DNA of 64,000 nt from Paenisporosarcina cavernae (GTDB lineage: Bacteria > Bacillota > Bacilli > Bacillales_A > Planococcaceae): positions 74,501 to 138,500 of the forward strand of contig NZ_CP032418.1 of the NCBI RefSeq assembly GCF_003595195.1, in the 5' to 3' direction. The notes under the pieces were generated by a model. That model worked only from the letters and a program-made list of their open reading frames with translations. It was not told where the DNA came from and did no database searches. The translations under genes were made by a program, and so were the position numbers. Shown here piece after piece: positions 53,632-64,000 of the stretch (within the stretch, counting starts at the first letter, position 1; the number at the start of each line of letters is the position of its first letter).

Positions 53632-54278
53632 ACATAGAGGACTTAACGTTTGACGTGAATGGGCTACTACCTGCCGTTGTACAAGATGCCGCAACGAAGG
53701 AAGTGCTGACAGTTGCTTACATGAACAAAGAATCGTTAGAAAAAACACTTCAAACGAACGAAACGTGGTTTTATAGCCGCTCGAGAAAGGAACTGTGGCA
53801 CAAAGGTGCAACTAGTGGCAACACGCAAACGATTGTCGACATCGTCGTCGATTGCGATGCGGACGCGCTTGTCGTTCTCGTGAAACCCGCAGGACCTGCT
53901 TGCCACACGGGAGCAAGAAGTTGTTTCTCACGCAGTTTGTTGCGTGAAAACGATGGAAATGAAACCTCGAATGATCCACCAGAGACGCACGAACAGATTT
54001 TAACCACACTTCAAGAAGTGATCCGACAACGTGAAATCGAACGTCCAGAAGGAGCATATACGACGTATTTATTTGAAAAAGGCGTCGATAAAATCTTGAA
54101 AAAAGTGGGAGAAGAAGCGTCCGAAGTCATCATTGCGGCAAAAAACCGCGACAAAGAAGAGGTAAAGTGGGAAACGGCCGATTTACTGTACCACGTGCTT
54201 GTTTTATTACAAGAACAACAAGTGCCGTTTGAAGAAGTGCTAGCGGTGCTGGCGCAACGACACAACGAATCGGCGTGA
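53628..54278 (+). CDS. hisI: Bifunctional phosphoribosyl-AMP cyclohydrolase / PRA-PH
   Basis: This fused HisIE acts at steps two and three of the pathway. Residues 1-115 are the HisI cyclohydrolase ([24 protein letters not shown], then [21 protein letters not shown] with zinc Cys). Residues 118-216 are the HisE pyrophosphohydrolase ([20 protein letters not shown]). Start GTG 53628 overlaps the hisF stop by 4 nt. Confidence 0.96.
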   Translation: MNIEDLTFDVNGLLPAVVQDAATKEVLTVAYMNKESLEKTLQTNETWFYSRSRKELWHKGATSGNTQTIVDIVVDCDADALVVLVKPAGPACHTGARSCFSRSLLRENDGNETSNDPPETHEQILTTLQEVIRQREIERPEGAYTTYLFEKGVDKILKKVGEEASEVIIAAKNRDKEEVKWETADLLYHVLVLLQEQQVPFEEVLAVLAQRHNESA

Positions 54279-54299
54279 CATGGGAAGGAAGTTGGAACG

Positions 54300-55448
54300 A
54301 TGGAAAATCGAATCGAAACGTCTGTACGAAAAGAACTCGCGACGATGCAAAGCTACTCTCCAGGAAAACCGATTTGGGAGTTGCAAAAGGAATACGGAAT
54401 AGAGGAAGTGATCAAGCTTTCTTCTAATGAAAACGCGCTTGGAGCTTCCCCTGCGGCAAAAGATGCCATCGCGCAGTATGTCGCCTCCATTCACCGCTAT
54501 CCAGATGCCCATACGTCGCTTCTTCGCGATGCAATAAGCTCGGTGTATGACGTGGAACGGGACAACATCATTATTGGAAATGGCGCAGATGAAATCATTA
54601 AGTTAATCTCGGAGACGTTTTTAACGAGTGGTGATGAAGTCATCGTGCCGACCCCTTCCTTTAGCGAATACGATTTCGGCGCAAACTTAATGGGAGCAAC
54701 GGTTGTGAAAGTGCCCCTCACAGAAACGTTTGAATACGATTTAACCGCGGTGAAAAAAGCGATAACAGAAAAGACAAAACTCATTTACTTATGCTCCCCA
54801 AACAACCCAACAGGAACGTACATTACACGCGAAGCTCTCGAGACCTTTTTAGAGGATTTACCAACAAATGTCCTTGTCGTGTTAGACGGAGCATACGCGC
54901 AATATGCAGACGCGAATGATTTTACAGACGGAATCGATTTGATTGGGAATAAACAACCAGTGATCGTCATCCAGACATTCTCCAAAGTATACGGATTAGC
55001 TGGACTACGCGTAGGATTTGGAATCGCATCAAACGAAATCATTCAGTACCTTCATAAAGTTCGCGAACCATTCAATGTCAACTCCCTCGCCCAAGCTGCC
55101 GCAGTTGCTGCCCTTGAAGACGAGGAGCATTTAAACGCTTCGAAGCAATTGGTAGTGGAAGGACGGAAAGAGTTGTACCAGGCATTCGAGCAACTCGGTT
55201 TAAGCTACACCGAAAGCATGGCTAATTTTGTGTTCGTAAATGTTGGTGTCGATGCGACTGACGTGTATGAAAAGCTACTACGAAAAGGGATCATCGTGCG
55301 AAATGGCTCAGTCTGGAATTTGCTGACGCACTTACGAGTCACCATCGGAACGCCAGAAGAGAACTTACGCTTTATAAAAGCGCTGGGAGAGTGTTTAGAG
55401 GAAGTGAGACCTGTCGATCAGCGCGAAAATCGTGCAAGTTTCAGGTGA
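54300..55448 (+). CDS. hisC: Histidinol-phosphate aminotransferase
   Basis: HisC is the PLP aminotransferase that makes histidinol phosphate. The 382-aa enzyme has KLSSNENALGASP, YLCSPNNPTGTY and the PLP Lys in QTFSKVYGLAGLRVG. Its last 13 residues (VRPVDQRENRASF...) are encoded by the first units of the 21-nt repeat family, so the tail is probably an acquired extension. It is the last gene of the his operon here, whereas in B. subtilis hisC sits by trp. Confidence 0.95.
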   Translation: MENRIETSVRKELATMQSYSPGKPIWELQKEYGIEEVIKLSSNENALGASPAAKDAIAQYVASIHRYPDAHTSLLRDAISSVYDVERDNIIIGNGADEIIKLISETFLTSGDEVIVPTPSFSEYDFGANLMGATVVKVPLTETFEYDLTAVKKAITEKTKLIYLCSPNNPTGTYITREALETFLEDLPTNVLVVLDGAYAQYADANDFTDGIDLIGNKQPVIVIQTFSKVYGLAGLRVGFGIASNEIIQYLHKVREPFNVNSLAQAAAVAALEDEEHLNASKQLVVEGRKELYQAFEQLGLSYTESMANFVFVNVGVDATDVYEKLLRKGIIVRNGSVWNLLTHLRVTIGTPEENLRFIKALGECLEEVRPVDQRENRASFR

Positions 55449-55839
55449 AAACGTGCAACTTTGACCTCCAAACATGCAAGTTTGGGAAATATCCTGTCAA
55501 TAAACGTTAAAAACGTGCAAACAGCCATTTTCTTCCAATAAAAGAGAACGTTTTCGCAGACGAAAACGCACATCTTCAAAAAGAATTGGTGCGTTTTGAC
55601 TCGCAAAACGTTCTTACTCGGGAGACCTGTCGATTAGCGCGAAAATCGTGCAAGTTTCAGGTGAAAACGTGCAACTTTGACCTTCAAACATGCAAGTTTG
55701 GGAAATATCCTGTCAACAAACGTGAAAAACGTGCAAACAGCCATTTTCTTCCAATCAAAAAGAACGTTTTCGCAGACGAAAACGCACATCATCAATAAGG
55801 ATCAGTGCGTTTTGCCGCGTAAAACGTTCTTCAGCGTGC
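55408..55839. repeat. 216-bp tandem duplication built of 21-nt repeats
   Basis: Copy 1 (55408-55623) includes the last codons of hisC, and copy 2 (55624-55839) follows directly; in the first 150 nt they differ at only a few positions. Inside each copy, units of the type CGTGCAAGTTTC recur every 20-21 nt (55410, 55431, 55452, 55473, 55494, 55514). Each copy also carries a CGTTTTCG/CGAAAACG hairpin. No gene lies in 55449-55845. Confidence 0.92.
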
Positions 55840-55845
55840 AATCTG

Positions 55846-56502
55846 TTAGTTGCTATTTACAGCGATTTCTAATGCTTCAAGCGGATCGTCCGTTTTTACA
55901 TAGAGTTGTTTTAAGGTCTTTCCTACTTGCCACTGAATACTTGTTTCAGGATGTTGATTAAATCCCGTTACGCGAATGACTCCTACTTTGTCAGGAGCAG
56001 GCAAATAGTTCTTTTCTAAGTAGTCCACCATCGCTTTCGCTACATCTTGCCCTTTTTCATAGCCAGGAAGCGCATATTCTGGGTCATTTGGATAATCAAT
56101 TTGTATCGTCCAATTGCCTTCTTTCCACGTGATGTAGTCGTGTCCGGCTGCGCCTTCTTCCCACGCTTTTATGCCGTGACCAAGATCCAGATTTGTTTCG
56201 TCAAATGATTGTATTTCACCCATCGCGTCGATGGCTTCTTGCTCGGTCGCGTATGTCGTTTCTTTTAGTGGATTGGACGTCGCTTGTTCTCCAGTGTCTG
56301 CTGACGAGCTATCATTTTCTGCCTGTTCTCCAGAGTCCACATTCGACGCATCATCTTCTGTCGGCAGTGGTGGAGATTCGACTTCTGCTTGATCTTGATT
56401 CACATTCGTATCTGTATCTGTTGCGGTAGAATCATCCTCCTGGCAACCCACGAGAACGACTGACATGATGACGGTTGATAAAACAATGAAAAGATTTTTC
56501 AT
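55846..56502 (-). CDS. Acidic lipoprotein of unknown function
   Basis: A 218-aa lipoprotein, lipobox VLVGC. A Ser/Asp/Glu-rich linker (about residues 22-85: STATDTDTNVNQDQAEVES) is followed by a folded domain with YITWKEGNWTIQIDYPNDPEY and IRVTGFNQHPETSIQWQVG. The domain may be involved in cell-surface binding; I cannot name a family. I chose ATG 56502 with GAGGTG upstream; the frame is open from GTG 56511. It ends just after the 216-bp duplication. Confidence 0.7.
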   Translation of the reverse strand: MKNLFIVLSTVIMSVVLVGCQEDDSTATDTDTNVNQDQAEVESPPLPTEDDASNVDSGEQAENDSSSADTGEQATSNPLKETTYATEQEAIDAMGEIQSFDETNLDLGHGIKAWEEGAAGHDYITWKEGNWTIQIDYPNDPEYALPGYEKGQDVAKAMVDYLEKNYLPAPDKVGVIRVTGFNQHPETSIQWQVGKTLKQLYVKTDDPLEALEIAVNSN

Positions 56503-56560
56503 CCTACTCACCTCTTCTTTATTTTTTCCCTAAACGAACACCGTAAAACGACTTGATCAC

Positions 56561-57094
56561 TTATTCCATATATTCCGGAAACAACTTATTTTTTGTGAAG
56601 AAAGAGGACAACTCCCGGTTAAATGCCTTCGATTCATTCGCAAAAGCATTTGCATTACTTAAATTTGCCTCAGTGGGATCGTTTAAATACGCGCGTAACG
56701 CGATTATTTCTTCCTCCGCAATCTTCACCCCATAACGAAGTGTTGATGCAAGTTCATCATCTTTCTCTCCACCATAGGTGTCAATTTGAATTCCGGTCAT
56801 CAATGTCTCATACTGATCGATTTGTTCGGTGAAACTCTCTACTCTCTTCGAATCGTCCGTAAAAGGCGTCTCCATTTTATAAATTTCCACGAGTTGATCA
56901 CTAATGTCCATATATGTATGATCTTCAAAAAGCCCCCACGACTCATCGTATAATTCAGGCGAAACAATTCCTTCTTGAACGCCAATAGGATACATCGACA
57001 AATCTTCTTGTTTCGTATTTTCTACTTTTTCGTTACAGCCTACTAAACCAAGTAGTAACGTTATTCCAAGGAAAATTCCGATTCCTTTTTTCAT
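56561..57094 (-). CDS. Lipoprotein of unknown function
   Basis: A 177-aa predicted lipoprotein, lipobox LVGC (about residue 20). The mature part is mainly helical (ISDQLVEIYKMETPFT, DQYETLMTGIQI, KIAEEEIIALRAYLND). No family recognised. It lies 58 nt upstream of the other lipoprotein gene on the same strand, so the two may be cotranscribed. A GGGGGAAGTGAC region precedes ATG 57094. Confidence 0.7.
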   Translation of the reverse strand: MKKGIGIFLGITLLLGLVGCNEKVENTKQEDLSMYPIGVQEGIVSPELYDESWGLFEDHTYMDISDQLVEIYKMETPFTDDSKRVESFTEQIDQYETLMTGIQIDTYGGEKDDELASTLRYGVKIAEEEIIALRAYLNDPTEANLSNANAFANESKAFNRELSSFFTKNKLFPEYME

Positions 57095-57332
57095 GTCACT
57101 TCCCCCTTATTCTTTCTTATAAGAACGCAATAAGTTTAAAAAAGTTACATATTTTTGGAAATTATTAAAGGGAAATGAAAAATTAATTTCAAACGTCCAA
57201 CCAGCAACCCAATATTTCCATTTATATCATGAATCTATTCTTCCAACGCGACAAATTTAATGAGAAAATTAGAAGTGGATACGAACAATGACAGCACGCT
57301 CGGTACACGCTATGTAAAGGAGAGATAGAATA

Positions 57333-57779
57333 ATGGTCACGTTAAAAAAAGTAGATGAATCGAATTATCGTGCAGTCCTTGCACTCACAACAGATGACTC
57401 TCAGTCAGATTTCGTTGCTTCCAATGCGATTTCCCTCGCGCAGGCATGGGTGTTTTATGACAAGGCAAGACCGTTTGCGATTGTAAATGAAGAGACGATA
57501 GTCGGATTTATCATGTTTGACTATTTAAAAGAAGCGCGAGAAGTAGAAATTTGGCGCTTGATGATTGGCACGGAATTTCAAGGCAAAGGATACGGAAAGC
57601 AAGCGTTAGTAGCGGCAATCGAGTTGTTGAAAAACGAAAACAAATTCGATCGCGTTCAAATAAATTATGTGAAAGAAAATGCAGGTGCGAAGCATTTGTA
57701 TCAAAAACTCGGATTTGAAGAAACAGGCGAGATGGAAGGAAACGAAGTCGTCATGAAGTTGACGCTTGCATCTAGTTAA
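57333..57779 (+). CDS. GNAT acetyltransferase, BltD/PaiA-like
   Basis: A 148-aa GNAT enzyme of the same subfamily as the one at 28450-28893 (shared layout: FVASNAISLAQAWVFYDKA, FQGKGYGKQALVAAI, NAGAKHLYQKLGFEETG). The substrate may be a polyamine or another amine; not shown. AAGGAGAG lies about 8 nt before ATG 57333. Confidence 0.85.
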   Translation: MVTLKKVDESNYRAVLALTTDDSQSDFVASNAISLAQAWVFYDKARPFAIVNEETIVGFIMFDYLKEAREVEIWRLMIGTEFQGKGYGKQALVAAIELLKNENKFDRVQINYVKENAGAKHLYQKLGFEETGEMEGNEVVMKLTLASS

Positions 57780-57818
57780 TCTCCTCGCAATACATAGGGA
57801 CAAAGTAAGGAGCAAACT

Positions 57819-59231
57819 ATGGAGAACAAAGATTTAATCGCATTGCAATCACATGTAACTCTTCTTCGATCAGAGGGCAAATACTTAGAAACGATTGAAA
57901 GTGCCTATGATTTACTCGATAAAGGCATCACCTATCACGATCGTAAATCGATACTGACTGCGCACATTAATACAGCAGCTTCCTATTATTGTCTTGGAGC
58001 CATTGAAGAGGCTTTTCATTCCATCGAAGCGTATGACGAAGTTTGCCAGCAAGATGGGGATGAGGCAGATTGGCTCAATCTCTATAACATTTTGTTTTTG
58101 CTATATGAGTTTACGAAAGATTATTCAAATGCGAAGAAGACGTTAGAAAAGTCGATCGCCATTGGAACAAAACTGGAGAAATTCAATATAGTGAGTAACG
58201 GCTATAGCAATCTGAGTCATCTGTATATGGAAGAAACGAATTTTGACGAAGCACTTCATTGCGCCGAAAAAGGACTTGCAGCGGCTACATTACATACCCC
58301 GAAAAGTCCTGTACTATCGCTTCGCGTACAGTTAAATTGGTCGAAAGCACAAATTGGATTAGGCAATCTAGAAGAGGCAAAGAAACGTATCGACGAAATG
58401 ATTCGTGCCGAGTATTTGTCTTCATTCCCACGAGAGAAAGCGCAGTGTTACGACTTACTTGGCCTGTGGCAATCCAAAATGGGGAACTATGTAGAAGCAA
58501 TGGAAGCTTACACGAACGCGAAAGAAATCGCCGAAAGCTATCACGACGTCCATTTACTGAAAACGATTCAAGAAGCGCGCTGTAACTTGTGCGATTTGAT
58601 CGGCGACACAGAACAAGGCTATTTCATTCAAAAAGAATATATTGAGTTGCTAAACGAAATTTCGTCGCGAGAACTAGCGCTGGCTGCGCAAAAACTGGAG
58701 GTAAAACACCGGATTGCAGGGATGGAAAAAAACGCGACAATCGACTTTTTAACGGGTATTTACAATCGTCAATACTTAGAAAAAACGGTGGATCAGCGAC
58801 TTCAAGCGGTTACGGGGAATGAAGTACTTTCTTGTCTGGCGTTCGATATCGACAACTTTAAAGCGATTAACGATGCTTTTGGACATGTGTACGGGGATAC
58901 CGTCATTCAAATGGTGAGTGACGCCATTAATTCTTGTCTGACAGATCAAGCGCTATTTGGAAGATATGGTGGCGATGAATTTGTCGTGATTGTTTCAGGG
59001 TCTGCAAGTGAACAGGGAATGGGAACTGCGACCGAGATGGAAAAACAAGTGAAGAATTTACAAGTAATTAAAGACGGGAAGATTGTCACCGTCGAAATCA
59101 GTATCGGGATTTCCGATTCCAACAATTTATCAGAACGCTCGTTTCAAGAGCTGTTTCACCAAGCAGATCTCGCACTGTACGAAGCGAAAAAGAATGGTAA
59201 AAATCAAATTTGTGTTACCTCACTGGTCTAA
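57819..59231 (+). CDS. TPR-repeat GGDEF diguanylate cyclase
   Basis: A 470-aa soluble protein. Residues 1-280 are tandem tetratricopeptide repeats (for example AHINTAASYYCLGAIEEAF and NGYSNLSHLYMEETNFDEAL); residues 300-470 are a GGDEF domain with RYGGDEFVV and DFLTGIYNRQYLEK intact, so it is likely an active c-di-GMP synthase. TPRs suggest control through a protein or peptide partner. AAGGAG lies 7-8 nt before ATG 57819. Confidence 0.9.
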   Translation: MENKDLIALQSHVTLLRSEGKYLETIESAYDLLDKGITYHDRKSILTAHINTAASYYCLGAIEEAFHSIEAYDEVCQQDGDEADWLNLYNILFLLYEFTKDYSNAKKTLEKSIAIGTKLEKFNIVSNGYSNLSHLYMEETNFDEALHCAEKGLAAATLHTPKSPVLSLRVQLNWSKAQIGLGNLEEAKKRIDEMIRAEYLSSFPREKAQCYDLLGLWQSKMGNYVEAMEAYTNAKEIAESYHDVHLLKTIQEARCNLCDLIGDTEQGYFIQKEYIELLNEISSRELALAAQKLEVKHRIAGMEKNATIDFLTGIYNRQYLEKTVDQRLQAVTGNEVLSCLAFDIDNFKAINDAFGHVYGDTVIQMVSDAINSCLTDQALFGRYGGDEFVVIVSGSASEQGMGTATEMEKQVKNLQVIKDGKIVTVEISIGISDSNNLSERSFQELFHQADLALYEAKKNGKNQICVTSLV

Positions 59232-59242
59232 TCAGCATACCT

Positions 59243-59288
59243 CCCTCCTATTTTCCGAAAATTCGGTAAGATAGGAGGGTTATTCATT
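59243..59288 (+). terminator. Terminator after the TPR-GGDEF gene
   Basis: CCCTCCTAT pairs with ATAGGAGGG, with inner CCGAA/TTCGG, then TTATTCATTTTC. Confidence 0.8.
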
Positions 59289-59404
59289 TTCTTCTACTGA
59301 AGTCAGCGTTATAATCGATATCATAAGCAGAACGAAACACTCGTCATTCTCCGCACATTGCCAGCCATTTTCCCCATCCTTTTGCTTTGCAAATCATTTC
59401 TAGT

Positions 59405-59419
59405 TTAGTATAATTCTAA
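59405..59419. promoter_or_regulatory. PerR box upstream of katG
   Basis: TTAGTATAATTCTAA is a 7-1-7 inverted repeat matching 11 of 14 defined positions of the Bacillus PerR box TTATAATnATTATAA. It lies 97 nt before the katG start. A second palindrome, TTTGATtATCAAA, occurs nearer the gene. Confidence 0.6.
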
Positions 59420-59485
59420 AGTAAGAATGACTATTTCTATTTAGAATCCTTGTCATTACGGTAATAAGTTCTTTTGTAAGAATAG

Positions 59486-61747
<2,262 letters not shown>

Positions 61748-61756
61748 GTACTACAC

Positions 61757-61795
61757 AAAAATCCTGGTTCGCAATTACGCGGGCCAGGATTTTTA
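61757..61795 (+). terminator. Terminator after katG
   Basis: AAAAATCCTGG pairs with CCAGGATTTTT; bidirectional in form. Confidence 0.88.
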
Positions 61796-61938
61796 GCGTT
61801 AAATATTAATATGTATCGCAAAAAAATAGTAGAAATCATGCGCTATCAGCGCAACCGTCCGTCTTCATTTTACCCATCACCTAGGTAATGAATTTCGTCG
61901 CCTTCTTTTCACGCTAGAAAAATAAATGCTCCAATAGA

Positions 61939-61976
61939 AAAAATCTTACAAGCCGTCACACTTGTAAGATTTTTTT
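61939..61976. terminator. Bidirectional terminator at the DUF3307 gene end
   Basis: AATCTTACAAG pairs with CTTGTAAGATT, with A and T runs on both sides. It abuts the stop codon of the minus-strand DUF3307 gene. Confidence 0.85.
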
Positions 61977-62319
61977 AGAGGAAATAATGAAGAAGTACTG
62001 CAAGGACGATAAGGTGAAAAACTTGATCTGTCACGACAAATAGCCATTTTTCAGTCGTGTTTTGCATCACCACCCGATTCCACCACATGTTAAATGTTCG
62101 TCGATCGAGGAGCATGTGAGAGAGAAATAGCAATCCGATGGCTATGAAGCTCCAATCGATACTTCCCCAAATACCGACTAGGACCACCGCTAATGTATAC
62201 ACCGAACAATGGACGACTAATGCGCCCCAATGCGTTGCTTTATTTTTTGCCATCCAAGACGTTTGGAGGAGAAAATCTCCGATTAAATGACCGATAAATA
62301 AGTATGCAAATGGTGTCAT
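61975..62319 (-). CDS. DUF3307 family membrane protein
   Basis: A 114-aa protein with about four membrane helices. The N-terminal GHLIGDFLLQTSWMAKNK and the following HWGALVVHCSVYT, then SHMLLDRR, are the DUF3307 signature, with conserved His and Asp that suggest a membrane metal or hydrolase-like site. Function unknown. AAAGAGGTGCACG precedes ATG 62319. Transcribed alone, divergent from the GAF-HD-GYP gene. Confidence 0.82.
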   Translation of the reverse strand: MTPFAYLFIGHLIGDFLLQTSWMAKNKATHWGALVVHCSVYTLAVVLVGIWGSIDWSFIAIGLLFLSHMLLDRRTFNMWWNRVVMQNTTEKWLFVVTDQVFHLIVLAVLLHYFL

Positions 62320-62472
62320 CGTGCACCTCTTTCCATTTATAAATAAGCGATGTGTGAAAATTTCATTACAATGAGCAAAATTTCGTTAATTTATGAGAAG
62401 ATTCTATATTAAATGTAGCACATACATGCTAGAATAACAGTACAAATTTCGTGCATCGAAGGGATAATGAAC

Positions 62473-63558
62473 ATGGATAAATTAGCAAAAATATTTCACT
62501 CGATTGCCATTATCTCCGGCGAGAGCGATTTAGATGTCGTCTTAGTAGAATTAGCACAACTTGGTAAAGAACTCGCACAAGCAGATAGATGCACCGTCTG
62601 GTTGTATGATGCTAAAACGGATGAAAATTGGACGCTTGTTGCGCAAGAAGTAGATGAGATCCGCGTGCCAGCAAGGAGCGGATTTATTGGCAAGGCCATT
62701 CAAAGTGGGAAAACGATTGTCATCGAAGACGCGTATAACGACCCACGCTTCAACCAAGAAGTGGACCGTCAAACTGGTTATCACACCCGGACCATTTTAA
62801 CCGTTCCGTTTCAAAATACAGAAGGCGCTTATTTCGGTGCTTTCCAAGCCATTAATAAACGTCCGGAAGGCACACCTTTTACGGAAGAAGACGTCCATTT
62901 AATCACACTAGCTGCAACATATGCTGGAAAAGCAATTGAAGCGAAGCTACTCCAAAATGAGTTATTAAAAACGCAAGCGGAAATGATTGAAGTGCTCGGT
63001 CAAATAGGAGAGAGTCGTTCAAAAGAGACAAGCAACCATGTTCGTCGTGTGGCGATGTATTCCTATGAGCTCGCCAAACTCGCTGGTATTCCAGAAAGAG
63101 AAAGTGAATTGCTCCGGATTGTTTCTCCCATGCACGACATTGGGAAAGTCGCCACGCCTGATGCGATTTTACTGAAGCCTGGTAAACTCACACCGGAAGA
63201 ATTTGCGACGATGAAAGAACATGCGAGCATTGGGTACGAAGTATTTCGTCACTCCGAACGTGAATTATTAAAAACCGCCGCTATTATTGCCCATCAACAC
63301 CATGAACGTTGGGACGGAAATGGGTATCCGAATCAGCTAAAAGGAAAAGAAATTCATATGTTTGGTCGCATTACGGCGATTGCAGATGTCTTCGATGCGC
63401 TTAGCTCCGTTCGTGTGTACAAAACTGCATGGCCAGATGACGACATTATCGCGTATTTCACTGAACAAGGTGGGCATCAATTCGACCCAGTGTTGACCAC
63501 GTTATTTTTAACCAATTTTGAGAAGTTCGCGATCATTCGAAAAACATACGCGGATTAG
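62473..63558 (+). CDS. GAF-HD-GYP cyclic-di-GMP phosphodiesterase
   Basis: A 361-aa cytoplasmic protein. Residues about 10-160 are a GAF domain (CTVWLYDAKTDENW, RSGFIGKAIQSGKT). The C-terminal domain is HD-GYP: MHDIGKVATPDAILLKPGKL holds the HD pair and HHERWDGNGYP the GYP, so the phosphodiesterase site appears complete. It should degrade c-di-GMP and counterbalance the two GGDEF proteins. I chose ATG 62473 with AAGGG 9 nt upstream; ATG 62467 is closer than usual. Confidence 0.93.
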   Translation: MDKLAKIFHSIAIISGESDLDVVLVELAQLGKELAQADRCTVWLYDAKTDENWTLVAQEVDEIRVPARSGFIGKAIQSGKTIVIEDAYNDPRFNQEVDRQTGYHTRTILTVPFQNTEGAYFGAFQAINKRPEGTPFTEEDVHLITLAATYAGKAIEAKLLQNELLKTQAEMIEVLGQIGESRSKETSNHVRRVAMYSYELAKLAGIPERESELLRIVSPMHDIGKVATPDAILLKPGKLTPEEFATMKEHASIGYEVFRHSERELLKTAAIIAHQHHERWDGNGYPNQLKGKEIHMFGRITAIADVFDALSSVRVYKTAWPDDDIIAYFTEQGGHQFDPVLTTLFLTNFEKFAIIRKTYAD

Positions 63559-63571
63559 TAGGAGAGTCCTG

Positions 63572-64000
63572 ATGACAAACATAATCGAACTCGAACAAGA
63601 ACAAACAATTCACCTCCCGCTGTCGAGTGCTTGGGATTTATTGACTGACTCCAATCATTTTAACCATGTCGCGGGATTATTCCCTGTGACATTTTCGGAC
63701 TTTCAAACGGACCAATCGCTCCATCGCCAAGCGACCGCAAAAGCACTTGGCTTTATTCCGGTCAAATGGCGGGAGCATGCCTTCACGTGGGTCAAAAATC
63801 AGTGGTTTGAAATTGAACGAATTTACGATAAAAGCCCTGTTGATCGTGCGGTTTGGAAAGTTTCCCTCTTTCCAGTGAACGCCACCTCCACGTCCATTCG
63901 AGTAAATGGCCATTTCACGTATAAAAATGCGCTCGGAAAAATCGCGTTACAAAAAGTGATTATTCCGCAGCTTCTTGGATTTTTCCCCTATGCAGAAGCA
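63572..64000 (+). CDS. Truncated gene: SRPBCC/START-like N-terminal domain, possibly of a nucleotide cyclase
   Basis: The frame opens at ATG 63572, with GGAGAG 6-7 nt upstream and 13 nt after the HD-GYP stop, and runs off the window. The visible 143 residues begin TNIIELEQEQTIHLPLSSAW, followed by DLLTDSNHFNHVAGLFPVTF; later come GFIPVKWREHAF and FTYKNALGKIALQKVI. The pattern is SRPBCC/START-like and resembles the N-terminal region of DUF5939-type adenylate cyclases. Coupling to the HD-GYP gene supports a signalling role, but the catalytic part is not visible. Confidence 0.55.
   Translation, partial: MTNIIELEQEQTIHLPLSSAWDLLTDSNHFNHVAGLFPVTFSDFQTDQSLHRQATAKALGFIPVKWREHAFTWVKNQWFEIERIYDKSPVDRAVWKVSLFPVNATSTSIRVNGHFTYKNALGKIALQKVIIPQLLGFFPYAEA

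Overview
This window is chromosomal DNA of a low-to-moderate GC, Gram-positive, Bacillales-type bacterium. Gene order and protein style fit the Planococcaceae (Sporosarcina, Planococcus and relatives), but the genus cannot be fixed from sequence alone. Marker loci are the walRK-associated tail yycH-yycI-walJ-htrA-(CxxH/CxxC)-rlmH, a T-box-controlled trp operon, a complete hisZGDBHAF(IE)C operon, dbpA, helD and katG. No rRNA, tRNA, CRISPR array or insertion sequence was seen.

Layout. 1-5091: end of the wal operon, HtrA, and RlmH, with a dense group of DnaA boxes between htrA and rlmH. 5092-9676: an AT-rich accessory stretch just after rlmH. It holds a small lipoprotein, a dead acetyltransferase, a NERD-nuclease gene broken in a T-run, and a two-gene SLATT (2TM effector) plus reverse transcriptase operon, which is the best candidate for a poorly described defence system. 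9677-13084: an NMT1/SsuA-type ABC importer and a LysM protein. 13240-17076: an ABC exporter pair, two small proteins and TerC. 17265-19481: a GAF-GGDEF protein and an SDR-ArsR operon with a clear palindromic operator. 19484-29549: dbpA, a CPBP protease, an ECF sigma and partner, DUF378, a staygreen homologue, sstT, an ABC-2 exporter, a YCII protein, a GNAT and a lipoprotein. 29550-36600: helD, with a probable unannotated small RNA divergent from it, then a MarR-regulated heterodimeric ABC exporter bracketed by inverted arrays of 21-nt repeats. 37000-39088: a PhoX-like phosphatase behind a four-repeat Pho box. 39138-44416: a GNAT, then trpDCFBA under a tryptophan T-box, with no trpE or trpG. 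44565-46674: a frameshifted DUF4396 gene, a small membrane protein and a hydrolase. 46689-55839: hisJ and the his operon, ending in a 216-bp tandem duplication that supplies the tail of hisC. 55846-64000: two lipoproteins, a GNAT, a TPR-GGDEF protein, katG with a PerR box, DUF3307, a GAF-HD-GYP phosphodiesterase and a truncated gene.

How it works together. Much of the window is housekeeping: cell-wall stress signalling and envelope proteolysis (Wal/HtrA), amino-acid synthesis (Trp, His), oxidative defence (KatG) and phosphate scavenging (PhoX). Two GGDEF proteins and one HD-GYP protein indicate c-di-GMP turnover. Several promoters carry readable control sites: T-box UGG, PerR box, Pho box, and MarR and ArsR palindromes. 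The less expected signals are the SLATT-RT module, the minus-strand sRNA candidate at helD, the 21-nt-phased repeat arrays at four loci, and single-base homopolymer lesions in two genes.
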